Positions 1 through 6,990 of a stretch of DNA of 7,995 bases are shown here, one piece after another. The DNA lies in contig RFFU01000038.1 of the NCBI GenBank assembly GCA_003697085.1, forward strand, positions 1-7,995, written 5' to 3'. Positions within the stretch are counted from its first letter, which is position 1. Every line of letters starts with the position of its first letter. The translations under genes and the position numbers were made by a program. Below the pieces are notes generated by a model. It worked only from the letters and a program-made list of their open reading frames with translations. It did no database searches and was not told the DNA's origin. Source of the stretch: Candidatus Hydrogenedentota bacterium. Lineage in GTDB: Bacteria > UBA8481 > J006.

Positions 1-2
1 CC

Positions 3-704
3 CTTCCTACAGTGCTTGAATCCACCCAATCCGATACCATTGTGATCATGGCGCCGGAATTGAATGTCCTATCAGTTACACAGGACGTCATGCAAGGAAC
101 CGTCGATCTGATCAATAACTACGGCATCGGCACGCTCGTGCCCGACACGATCCTTCTTGGGGAAACGGAGAATCCTGAGAGTTTCATCGCATTCTCGCGC
201 ATCATCCGCAAGGCCCACCGGAATCAACGTAACGTCATCATCATGCGCGAGTCGCTCGAGACGGTTCCGACTGGTTCCGCCGGACGTATCGACGTCTGGT
301 GGGGCCGCAAAAAGAACAACGCCGGCCTCATGCTCGCGCTGGCCTGGCTGCTCAGCACCAGTCCCGAATGGGAAGGCGCAACACTTGAACTCAAAACAAT
401 CATCCGCGGCGCCGAGGACCCGACCGATGCGCGCGAGAGTCTGGAGGAGATGGTCCGGAACACGCGCATTAACGCCCGAGTCTCCGTCGTTACGCATACG
501 GAAGGCGAGGTCTTTGAGACGATCGGCAAGGCCTCGCGGGGCGCGCGTCTCGTCTTTCTCGGACTCGGCGAACCGGCGCCGGACGCCACCGATGAAGACT
601 ACAGCGCCTACTACGAATCTCTTCTGTGCAAGACCAATGGCTTCCCTCCCACCGCCTTCGTCCTCGCCTCCGAAAAGATCGACTTCAAACGGATATTCCG
701 TTAG
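3..704 (+). CDS. SLC12/APC-type cation-chloride cotransporter-like permease, C-terminal domain (5' end outside window)
   Basis: The reading frame is open to the left edge, so this is the 3' end of a longer gene. The GTG at 12 is probably internal. The visible ~230 residues contain no membrane segment and look like the soluble C-terminal domain that follows the 12-helix transport core in SLC12-type (Na-K-Cl / K-Cl cotransporter) proteins and their bacterial APC relatives. Supporting motifs, numbered from the GTG: GIGTLVPDTILLGE (38-51), resembling the family's GLGxMKPNTxxLG, and IDVWWGRKKNNAGLMLALAW (93-112), resembling IDVWWxxxxGGLxLLLxYLL. The domain has a USP-like alpha/beta pattern and ends in LASEKIDFKRIFR. 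In the family this domain is cytosolic and regulates transport. The transported solute cannot be told from this part. The metH start lies 57 nt downstream on the same strand and in the same frame, so co-transcription is possible. Family assignment is fairly sure; substrate is unknown. Confidence 0.72.
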   Translation, partial: LPTVLESTQSDTIVIMAPELNVLSVTQDVMQGTVDLINNYGIGTLVPDTILLGETENPESFIAFSRIIRKAHRNQRNVIIMRESLETVPTGSAGRIDVWWGRKKNNAGLMLALAWLLSTSPEWEGATLELKTIIRGAEDPTDARESLEEMVRNTRINARVSVVTHTEGEVFETIGKASRGARLVFLGLGEPAPDATDEDYSAYYESLLCKTNGFPPTAFVLASEKIDFKRIFR

Positions 705-761
705 CCTTGGCGTGGGGGATGGCATTCATTCCACGGAAAGGAACGAAATCGCGATCGATAC

Positions 762-3700
762 ATGACTTATTCTTACGCTAAATCCCGCTGTGACGAGGTG
801 ACACGGTACCTCGACAGCGAACTCAAGAAACGCATCCTGATCCTCGACGGCGCCATGGGCACGATGATCCAAAGGCATAACCCTACGGAAGAGGATTATC
901 GGGGCGACGTCTTTGCCGACCACGACAAGAACCTGAAGGGCTGTAATGACCTGCTCTGCCTGACCCGCCCCGAGATCATCCGCGATATCCATGCCGCCTA
1001 CCTCAAGGCGGGCGCGGACATCATCGAGACAAACACCTTCAACGCAACCTCCATCTCCCTTGCCGATTACGCTCTCGAAGATCAGGTCATTCCCGTCAGC
1101 CGCGCCGCCGCCGCACTTGCCCGCGCGGCCGCTGACGAGCTCTCAACGGAAGAGCGTCCGCGCTTCGTTGCCGGAGTGCTTGGCCCGACGAATCGCACCG
1201 CGACACTCTCTCCCGACGTCAACAATCCAGGCTTCCGTAACGTCTCCTTCGATGAACTGAAGAAGACCTATCTCGATTCAATCTCGGGTCTGGTCGAGGG
1301 CGGCGTGGATATCCTTCTGATCGAGACCGTCTTCGACACGCTCAAGGCCAAGGCGGCCATCTACGCGGTCGAGGACTTCTTCGAGCGGGAAGGCCTCCGC
1401 ATGCCGGTCATGATCTCCGGAACGATCACCGACGCCAGCGGGCGCACGCTCTCGGGACAAACACCCGAGGCCTTCTGGTACTCCGTCGCCCATGCCCGGC
1501 CTCTCTCAATCGGGTTCAACTGCGCTCTGGGCGCGAAGGACCTGCGCCCGCATATCCAGGAGGTCTCCCGTTGCGCCGATGTCTTCATAAGCGCCCATCC
1601 CAACGCCGGACTCCCGAACGAATTCGGCGGCTATGACGAGACTCCGGAAAGCATGGCCGAAATCCTGCGCGACTTCGCCCACGAGGGCCTGCTCAACATC
1701 GTCGGCGGCTGCTGTGGAACGACTCCCGACCATATCCGCACCATCGCCGAAGCCGTGGCCAACGAAGAACCGCGCCCGATCCCGTCTCTCGACCCGTACT
1801 GCCGCCTGAGCGGTCTGGAACCGCTGGTGATTCGCCCCGAAAGCAACTTCGTTAACATCGGCGAGCGCACCAACGTCACGGGATCGCGCAAGTTCGCAAG
1901 ATTGATCCGCGAGAAGAAGACAGAAGAGGCGCTCTCGGTCGCCCGCGCTCAGGTCGAGAACGGCGCACAGATGATTGACGTCAATATGGACGAGGGAATG
2001 CTCGACTCGGAAGAAGAGATGCGGATGTTCCTCTATCACGTCGCCTCCGAGCCGGATATCAGCAAGCTCCCGATCGTGATCGATTCCTCGAAATGGAGCG
2101 TGATCGAATCGGGTCTGAAGTGCGTTCAGGGCAAGGGGATCGTCAACTCGATCAGCATGAAGGAGGGCGAGGAGGTCTTCCTGGAGCACGCGCGCAAGGT
2201 CCGGCGCTACGGCTTCGCCGTGATCGTTATGGCCTTCGACGAAAACGGCCAGGCTGACACGCTCGAACGCCGTGTTGCGGTCTGCAAAAGGGCCTATCGT
2301 CTCCTTACCGAAGAGGCCGGATTCCCGCCGCACGACATCATCTTCGATCCGAACATCTTCGCCGTCGCGACCGGCATCGAGGAACACAACAACTACGCCG
2401 TCGATTTCATCGAGGCGGTTAAGAGGATCAAGGCGGAGTGCCCTGGGGTGCTGATCAGTGGAGGCGTCAGCAACGTATCCTTCTCCTTCCGCGGAAACAA
2501 TCCCGTCCGTGAAGCGATGCACGCCGTCTTCCTCTATCACGCCATCCGCGCGGGAATGGACATGGGGATCGTCAACGCCGGTCAGCTGGCAGTCTATGAG
2601 GACATTCCCGAACAACTGCGCGAACGTGTCGAGGATGGGATCCTGAACCGCCGGCCCGACGCGACGGACCGGTTGATGGAGGTCGCGGAGGAGTTCAGGG
2701 GATCGGCGGCAACCGCCAGGACGATCGACATGAGTTGGCGCGAAGCGCCGGTGGAGGAACGTCTGAAGCATGCCCTGATGAAGGGGATCGTCGAGTTCAT
2801 TGACGAGGACACCGAAGAGGCGCTCCAGAAACTCGGCAAACCGATCAACGTCATCGAAGGCCCGCTGATAGACGGGATGAACGTCGTCGGAGACCTCTTT
2901 GGCGCGGGAAAGATGTTTCTGCCTCAGGTCGTCAAGAGCGCGCGCGTCATGAAGAAATCCGTCGCCTGGCTCGTTCCCTATCTCGAGAAAGAGACGGTTG
3001 AGGATTCCGGGAAGGGGAAGCTTCTTCTGGCGACCGTCAAAGGTGACGTCCACGACATCGGCAAGAACATCGTCAGTATTGTCCTCCAGTGCAACGGCTA
3101 CGAGGTGATCGACCTTGGCGTTATGGTTCCGTGCGAGAAGATTCTGGAGACGGCACGCAAGGAGAACGTCGATGTCATCGGCCTGAGCGGACTGATCACG
3201 CCGTCGCTCGATGAGATGACGCATAACGCGGCGGAGATGGAGCGGGAGGGCTTCACGATTCCGCTGTTGATCGGAGGCGCGACAACCTCACGCATTCACA
3301 CGGCGGTCAAGATCGCTCCGGCATATCACGAACTCGTCGTCCACGTGACCGACGCCTCGCGCGCCGTCGGCGTTGTCGCACGGCTGCTGAATCCGGAGAT
3401 GAAACAGGAATTCGCTTCCGAACTTGCGGCGGATTACCAAAGACTCACGCAGCGGCACGAGGCCAAAAACGCCCGCGTGGAATTTCTTCCTCTGGAAAAA
3501 GCTCGCGCGAAAAAGTTCCCGACGGACTGGTCATCATACTCTCCGCCCAAGCCGACATTCCTGGGAGCGCGTGTCGTGAACGATCTCTCCTTCGACGCGA
3601 TCGTCGGTCGTATCGACTGGTCTCCGTTCTTCCAGGCGTGGGAACTTCCCGGAAGTTATCCGGCCATCTTCGAGGACAAGCAGGTCGGAAAGGAGGGCCG

Positions 3701-4406
3701 TAAACTCCACGATGATGCGCTCAAGATGCTGGAGGAATTGCGTGGAAAAATCCGCCCGCACGCGGTCGTCGGATTCTTTCCCGCAAACGCGACCGGGGAC
3801 GATATTCTCATCTACACCGACGAATCCCGCACGCAGGAACGCGCCGTCTTCTTCAATATGCGCCAGAAGAGGAAACACGGCGCTTCCAAACCGTATCTCT
3901 CGCTCGCCGACTTCATCGCGCCGGTCGAATCCGGCGTCCCGGATTACCTTGGTATGTTCATCGTGACCGCCGGACCGGAAGCGGATCTTCTGGCAACCGA
4001 ACACGAGAAGAAGAACGACGACTACGGCGCGCTGATGATTAAATCTCTCGCCGACCGGATTGCGGAGGCGACGGCCGAACATCTGCACGAACGGGTTCGC
4101 AAGGAACTCTGGGGGTATGCGCCGGAGGAAAACCTGACGAACGAGGAGATCATACTGGGAAAATATCGCGGCATCCGCACCGCACATGGCTACCCCGCCT
4201 GCCCCGATCACACCGAAAAGCGCACTCTCTTCCGCCTGCTCGACGCCGAAAAGAATTCTCCCGTCTCCCTCACCGAGACCTGCGCCATGCTCCCCGCCTC
4301 ATCCGTCAGCGGGCTTTACTTCTCCCATCCGCAAGCGCGCTACTTCGGCATCGGCCCGATCGCCGAAGACCAGGAGAAGGATTACACCACCCGCAAAAAC
4401 TCCTGA
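762..4406 (+). CDS. metH: Cobalamin-dependent methionine synthase (5-methyltetrahydrofolate--homocysteine methyltransferase), 3' end altered by an IS
   Basis: Cytosolic enzyme that moves the methyl group of 5-methyl-THF to homocysteine through methylcobalamin, giving methionine and THF. At 1214 aa it is close to the ~1227 aa of E. coli MetH, and all modules are present in order. Homocysteine domain (~20-340): DGAMGT, and zinc ligands C254, C317 and C318. Pterin domain (~360-650): [11 protein letters not shown] at 365-375. Cobalamin cap (~660-745): [19 protein letters not shown] from 704. Cobalamin Rossmann domain: DVHDIGK with axial H764, plus D762 and S815, matching the E. coli H759-D757-S810 triad with a constant +5 offset. 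Reactivation domain: [10 protein letters not shown] with R1139 and Y1144 at the AdoMet site. ATG 762 is the only good start before DGAMGT; a weak purine-rich GGAAAGGAA lies ~20 nt upstream. No B12 or SAM riboswitch fits the 57-nt leader. The protein ends DYTTRKNS, lacking the family's last ~18 residues. The TGA stop lies inside the IS end. Likely still active. Confidence 0.97.
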   Translation: MTYSYAKSRCDEVTRYLDSELKKRILILDGAMGTMIQRHNPTEEDYRGDVFADHDKNLKGCNDLLCLTRPEIIRDIHAAYLKAGADIIETNTFNATSISLADYALEDQVIPVSRAAAALARAAADELSTEERPRFVAGVLGPTNRTATLSPDVNNPGFRNVSFDELKKTYLDSISGLVEGGVDILLIETVFDTLKAKAAIYAVEDFFEREGLRMPVMISGTITDASGRTLSGQTPEAFWYSVAHARPLSIGFNCALGAKDLRPHIQEVSRCADVFISAHPNAGLPNEFGGYDETPESMAEILRDFAHEGLLNIVGGCCGTTPDHIRTIAEAVANEEPRPIPSLDPYCRLSGLEPLVIRPESNFVNIGERTNVTGSRKFARLIREKKTEEALSVARAQVENGAQMIDVNMDEGMLDSEEEMRMFLYHVASEPDISKLPIVIDSSKWSVIESGLKCVQGKGIVNSISMKEGEEVFLEHARKVRRYGFAVIVMAFDENGQADTLERRVAVCKRAYRLLTEEAGFPPHDIIFDPNIFAVATGIEEHNNYAVDFIEAVKRIKAECPGVLISGGVSNVSFSFRGNNPVREAMHAVFLYHAIRAGMDMGIVNAGQLAVYEDIPEQLRERVEDGILNRRPDATDRLMEVAEEFRGSAATARTIDMSWREAPVEERLKHALMKGIVEFIDEDTEEALQKLGKPINVIEGPLIDGMNVVGDLFGAGKMFLPQVVKSARVMKKSVAWLVPYLEKETVEDSGKGKLLLATVKGDVHDIGKNIVSIVLQCNGYEVIDLGVMVPCEKILETARKENVDVIGLSGLITPSLDEMTHNAAEMEREGFTIPLLIGGATTSRIHTAVKIAPAYHELVVHVTDASRAVGVVARLLNPEMKQEFASELAADYQRLTQRHEAKNARVEFLPLEKARAKKFPTDWSSYSPPKPTFLGARVVNDLSFDAIVGRIDWSPFFQAWELPGSYPAIFEDKQVGKEGRKLHDDALKMLEELRGKIRPHAVVGFFPANATGDDILIYTDESRTQERAVFFNMRQKRKHGASKPYLSLADFIAPVESGVPDYLGMFIVTAGPEADLLATEHEKKNDDYGALMIKSLADRIAEATAEHLHERVRKELWGYAPEENLTNEEIILGKYRGIRTAHGYPACPDHTEKRTLFRLLDAEKNSPVSLTETCAMLPASSVSGLYFSHPQARYFGIGPIAEDQEKDYTTRKNS
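4395..4401. repeat. Target-site duplication, left copy (AAAAACT)
   Basis: Seven bases immediately outside the left terminal repeat, identical to 6066-6072. It covers the AAA AAC codons and the first T of the next codon at the 3' end of metH. Confidence 0.93.
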
Positions 4407-4414
4407 CTTCGGAA
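4402..4414 (+). repeat. IS left terminal inverted repeat (transposase 3' side)
   Basis: CCTGACTTCGGAA is the exact reverse complement of the right end at 6053-6065. Its second to fifth bases (CTGA) complete a serine codon (TCC, 4401-4403) and give the TGA (4404-4406) that now ends metH. Confidence 0.95.
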
Positions 4415-4426
4415 ATTCAACACCCG

Positions 4427-5959
4427 TCATTTTTCATTGACCACTCGATAAAGCAGTGATTGTTCGTCATCCATATTCAACAATTGTCGTTGCCTGGTGC
4501 GGGAATCCGGAAGGGTGTATTCGAGTTCATACATGGTGCGTGTGAGTTCTGAGGCTTTTTGTGCGCTCATTTGAACACGGTTCTTTTTCAGCAGGCTTTC
4601 CAATTCCTTGTAAACCGCGTATGCAGCGAAGGCTACACACAGATGGGATTCGATTCTTCTCCTGCGGTAATGATAAATTGGTCTGATACGCAGATCGGTC
4701 TTGGAAATTCGGAAGGCCTTCTCTATTTGCCATAACTGTGAATAGTTTTCGATGATTGTTTTGGCAGGAAACTTCGTGTTCGTCTGATACCCTTTCAATC
4801 CGTCCCATTTGCCGTCCCTTCTGATTTTTTCGTCGTCAATGGTAATCATGACCTCACCTTTCAACGTGAGGAACTTGTTGTAACCACGCTGGTTTATCGA
4901 CTGTTTTGTCAGTCGGCCGCTTTTCAGTTTCTTTCGAAGACGACGGAGTCCCTTGTCGCGATTTGACGAGTCCTTATGGGCACGTGTGCTTGAATATGTC
5001 ACGAGAAGGCGGGAACCGTTGTCGCGTTCGATAAATAGATGATCCCCGTCCTTCATGCTAACGGAATGTTTCAGGATTTCCCTTTTAATTTGGTCGCTTT
5101 CATTCTTGATTCGGGCTCCGACGATATACTCGTGCCCGGCTTCCTCTAACTCTTTCAGATTCTTCTTCGAAAGCATTGCGGCATCAGCGATCACAACAGG
5201 CGGTTTGAATCCGTATTTCTTTTCAATGCCTTTGAGGGAGGTCATGAGCGTATGCCCCTCAAAGGTGTTTCCTTCATACAAATTATAACCGATCGGAAGA
5301 CCACCCGTTGCCACGAGAAGTCCCAGCATAACTTGGGGATGCTGGAACTTTCCGTCCTTGGAAAAACCTATTTTTCGCAGATCATCTTCATCTTCCGCCT
5401 CGAAATACAATGTGGTTACGTCATAGAAGACCACGGAAATCCCTTTCGCTCTCTTGCGAGTATGCTCATAGACGATTTTTTCGATTTGCGCCTTATGGCG
5501 CTTGTGAAGGCGGTCCAGAGATTTGTAGAGGGCGTCTACCGTTACCACCTTTCCCTCGTAGCGATAGAGGTAGTCCACCGTTTTCAGCTTGCTTGAGGGA
5601 AAGGCAAGGCGCGCAATGACCATGTGGCGAAACCAGGCATCCGGAATCTGATTAAGGCCGATACGATCGAACAGTTTTCCGAAGATTAATTCCGGCCCCG
5701 CGACGTGCACATCCGCGTTCGAAAATGATTCAATAAAAGATTTGGCGGATAGATCGTCTCTCGACTGCAACGAAAACAATCTTCCCTGTTTCGGATTCTC
5801 CTCCTTCGCCCGCCGTTTCGCTTCCATCCACAGGCGCTCGATCTCCTCGGGATCGGACGAAGTCCCCACAGTGCATTCAACTCGATAACGCCCTTGCTCC
5901 TTTGATATCACTTGAACGCTGACGGAACCGCTTCGATTTTTCACTTTTCGAGCAAACAT
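4427..5959 (-). CDS. IS1634-family DDE transposase (IS4 superfamily)
   Basis: 510-aa transposase that cuts the element ends and joins them to target DNA. The N-terminus (MFARKVKNRSGSVSVQVI) is typical of IS1634-type proteins. The RNase H-like catalytic core is complete: first Asp D180 in VVFYDVTTLYFE, second Asp D259 in VVIADAAMLSKK, the DGLKGYQTN segment (387-395), and the Glu motif Y406-x2-L-x3-E413-x6-K420 in YSQLWQIEKAFRISKTDLR. The catalytic triad is therefore D180-D259-E413, with an insertion domain between D259 and E413 (~285-380), as in other IS4-superfamily enzymes. Length is usual for the family and there is no stop or frameshift. No Shine-Dalgarno sequence precedes the ATG. A possible minus-strand promoter (-35 TTGGCC at 5995-5990, -10 TAAAAT at 5971-5966, 18-bp spacer) would place the transcript start at about the ATG, giving a leaderless mRNA; this is weak inference. 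The gene converges on metH. Confidence 0.93.
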   Translation of the reverse strand: MFARKVKNRSGSVSVQVISKEQGRYRVECTVGTSSDPEEIERLWMEAKRRAKEENPKQGRLFSLQSRDDLSAKSFIESFSNADVHVAGPELIFGKLFDRIGLNQIPDAWFRHMVIARLAFPSSKLKTVDYLYRYEGKVVTVDALYKSLDRLHKRHKAQIEKIVYEHTRKRAKGISVVFYDVTTLYFEAEDEDDLRKIGFSKDGKFQHPQVMLGLLVATGGLPIGYNLYEGNTFEGHTLMTSLKGIEKKYGFKPPVVIADAAMLSKKNLKELEEAGHEYIVGARIKNESDQIKREILKHSVSMKDGDHLFIERDNGSRLLVTYSSTRAHKDSSNRDKGLRRLRKKLKSGRLTKQSINQRGYNKFLTLKGEVMITIDDEKIRRDGKWDGLKGYQTNTKFPAKTIIENYSQLWQIEKAFRISKTDLRIRPIYHYRRRRIESHLCVAFAAYAVYKELESLLKKNRVQMSAQKASELTRTMYELEYTLPDSRTRQRQLLNMDDEQSLLYRVVNEK

Positions 5960-5965
5960 CGGCCG

Positions 5966-5995
5966 ATTTTACGCATGCAACACCCACTTGGCCAA
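5966..5995 (-). promoter_or_regulatory. Possible transposase promoter within the IS right end
   Basis: Reading the minus strand, TTGGCC (5995-5990, 4 of 6 to TTGACA), an 18-bp spacer and TAAAAT (5971-5966, 5 of 6 to TATAAT) precede the transposase ATG at 5959. The -10 is so close to the start codon that the message would be leaderless, which agrees with the absence of a ribosome binding site. Short AT-rich matches of this kind occur by chance, so confidence is low. Confidence 0.25.
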
Positions 5996-6052
5996 TTCAT
6001 ATAGACCTAACCTCAGAAATTACAGGGCTTTACATTTTTCTTGATTTGACCG

Positions 6053-6065
6053 TTCCGAAGTCAGG
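6053..6065 (-). repeat. IS right terminal inverted repeat (transposase 5' side)
   Basis: TTCCGAAGTCAGG is a perfect 13-bp inverted match to the left end. It lies upstream of the transposase start, so the transposase promoter must sit between here and 5960 or be supplied from outside. Confidence 0.95.
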
Positions 6066-6072
6066 AAAAACT
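6066..6072. repeat. Target-site duplication, right copy (AAAAACT)
   Basis: Seven bases immediately outside the right terminal repeat, identical to 4395-4401. Joining 4394 to 6066 restores the pre-insertion locus and continues the metH reading frame for S-S-P and a TAA stop at 6081-6083. Confidence 0.93.
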
Positions 6073-6075
6073 CTT

Positions 6076-6120
6076 CCCCCTAACACATAACCCCCCCATC
6101 GATATCCCCCCACTCATCCC
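6076..6120 (-). other. C-tract cluster (G-tracts on the minus strand)
   Basis: Runs of 5 C (6076-6080), 7 C (6091-6097), 6 C (6106-6111) and 3 C (6118-6120) lie within 45 bp, in a plus strand almost free of G. On the minus strand these are four G-tracts of three or more, with spacers of about 10, 8 and 6 nt, so an intramolecular quadruplex is conceivable although two spacers exceed the usual 7 nt. The tract begins inside the old 3' end of metH (the former proline codon) and continues into its 3' flank. Confidence 0.45.
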
Positions 6121-6173
6121 ATCCGTACAGACGCCCAACCCGACCGTCTCCCAACTTCTATCTATACCTCGGA

Positions 6174-6190
6174 GGTTAACTCGTTAACTC
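6174..6190. repeat. Tandem GTTAACTC pair
   Basis: GTTAACTC occurs twice head to tail (6175-6182 and 6183-6190). Because GTTAAC is its own reverse complement, the pair can also fold or act as a two-site symmetric element. It lies between convergent genes, directly before the GC-rich hairpin. No function is assigned. Confidence 0.6.
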
Positions 6191-6194
6191 TCTC

Positions 6195-6254
6195 GGGCGG
6201 GTCTGGGACCCGTCCCTACCGTTCGCAGGCTACAGGTTGGAGAACCTGCTCTCC
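6195..6254. repeat. Two adjacent hairpins, REP-like intergenic repeat unit
   Basis: First hairpin: CGGGTC (6198-6203), loop TGG, GACCCG (6207-6212), extended outward by G6197-T6213, G6196-C6214 and G6195-C6215 to nine pairs. Second hairpin: CAGGTT (6233-6238), loop GGAG, AACCTG (6243-6248), with an alternative pairing of GGAGA (6239-6243) and TCTCC (6250-6254). Neither is followed by a T-run on either strand, so these are not standard intrinsic terminators, although their place between convergent genes allows a role in ending or protecting transcripts. They resemble dispersed palindromic intergenic repeats; that they recur elsewhere in the genome is inference. Confidence 0.5.
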
Positions 6255-6267
6255 ATCGATTTGTAGA

Positions 6268-6990
6268 TTAGAAGTGGTACTGCAACCCGACCCTGTGGTT
6301 ATCACTAAAGACGTCATTCGGTATGTAGGCGTAATCCAGAACGATGTTGTTGATCTTAATCCCGATACCGGCCGTCAGACCGTTTCCGGCGTCGTTCGAG
6401 CCGTCGTATCCGGCGCGGAACGTCAGCATTGGGACGAACGGACTCGCCTCAACGCCGCCGCGAAAGACGAAGTCGTCGTGAATGACCTTCTCTACCCCGG
6501 CATACAACGTCAATCTATCGGACCACAGCTTTGTTGATGCGCCGATCTGGAACGTCCGTGGCAGTTCCTCCGAGACACGATCGAACTTCAATGTCGTCCC
6601 GAGATTCTGAGCCGTTGCGCCGAGCGTCACCGGCTGATCTCCGAACGTCAGTTTATACTCCGCGCCGAGGTCCGCCGCGAAGGCCGAAGCCGTGACGCCA
6701 TCGAGTTTCGAGTAAATTCCCTTCAACGAAACTCCGGCGGAGAAGTTGTCGTTGAAGAAATGGCGGCCAAACGCCACGCCGCCGGCGACATCCGCCGCGC
6801 TGAACGAGCCCGCGTTGTTGATGTTCGTAATCCCGCCCGCAGTCGAAAGCGTCGTGCGGTCCTGACTCCCAAAATCGAGATACGAAACAAAAGCCGAAAT
6901 TCCCAGACCATTGCTCAACGGCTGAGCGTAACCCAGCGACCCCAGATTAATTCCTTCAGGAAGTGACTGATATCCGCCGCCGATCTCCCG
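6268..6990 (-). CDS. PorV/PorQ-family outer-membrane beta-barrel protein, 3' part after a frameshift
   Basis: This frame carries about 240 residues of the barrel: GYQSLPEGINLGSLGYAQPL, then amphipathic beta strands such as LGISAFVSYLDFG, VAFGRHFFNDNFSAGVSLKG, FAADLGAEYKLTFG, LPRTFQIGASTKLW and LTLYAGVEKVIHDDFVFRGGVE. It ends in VGLQYHF, with the terminal aromatic residue typical of outer-membrane barrels recognised by BamA. In the T9SS, PorV (LptO) is an outer-membrane barrel that shuttles cargo; PorV/PorQ-like proteins in other phyla are less well understood. The frame stays open upstream to 7197, but that stretch (MEGCGIGVRDRS...) is the out-of-frame shadow of the real N-terminus and is not included. 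No sensible start codon exists within this part, so it depends on the upstream fragment. With one base restored, the whole gene (7208 to 6268) encodes 313 aa, a normal family length. The 5' boundary given here is approximate. Confidence 0.75.
   Translation of the reverse strand, partial: REIGGGYQSLPEGINLGSLGYAQPLSNGLGISAFVSYLDFGSQDRTTLSTAGGITNINNAGSFSAADVAGGVAFGRHFFNDNFSAGVSLKGIYSKLDGVTASAFAADLGAEYKLTFGDQPVTLGATAQNLGTTLKFDRVSEELPRTFQIGASTKLWSDRLTLYAGVEKVIHDDFVFRGGVEASPFVPMLTFRAGYDGSNDAGNGLTAGIGIKINNIVLDYAYIPNDVFSDNHRVGLQYHF

Larger units (their letters stand above)
4402..6065. mobile_element. Complete IS1634-like insertion sequence (IS4 superfamily), 1664 bp
   Basis: Both ends are defined directly by the sequence. 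The left end CCTGACTTCGGAA (4402-4414) and the right end TTCCGAAGTCAGG (6053-6065) are perfect 13-bp inverted repeats. They are flanked immediately by a perfect 7-bp direct repeat AAAAACT (4395-4401 and 6066-6072), the target-site duplication. One long transposase gene fills the element on the minus strand, with 25 bp from the left end to its stop codon and 106 bp from its start to the right end. The element is clearly more AT-rich than the flanking genes, consistent with recent arrival. Perfect repeats, perfect duplication and an uninterrupted transposase suggest a recent, possibly still mobile copy. The assignment to IS1634 rests on recognising the transposase. The element carries no passenger gene. 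Confidence 0.95.

Noticed and set aside
72-725. Minus-strand open frame (217 codons) opposite the transporter domain
   Set aside because: It is an antisense shadow of the plus-strand gene, which has clear family motifs; this translation has none.
705-761. Cobalamin or SAM riboswitch controlling metH
   Set aside because: The gap is only 57 nt, too short for a cobalamin riboswitch, and none of the conserved elements is visible.
798-800. Alternative metH start at GTG 798
   Set aside because: There is no better ribosome binding site before it, and ATG 762 gives an N-terminal length similar to other MetH proteins.
1506-3224. Long minus-strand open frame (572 codons) opposite metH
   Set aside because: It lies wholly antisense to strongly conserved metH codons, its translation is low-complexity Asp/Arg/Val/Leu-rich sequence typical of the reverse frame of a GC-rich gene, and it has no recognisable domain.
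6195-6254. Bidirectional intrinsic terminator between metH and the barrel gene
   Set aside because: The hairpins are good, but neither strand has a T-run after them, so a standard Rho-independent terminator is not supported. They are listed as repeats instead.
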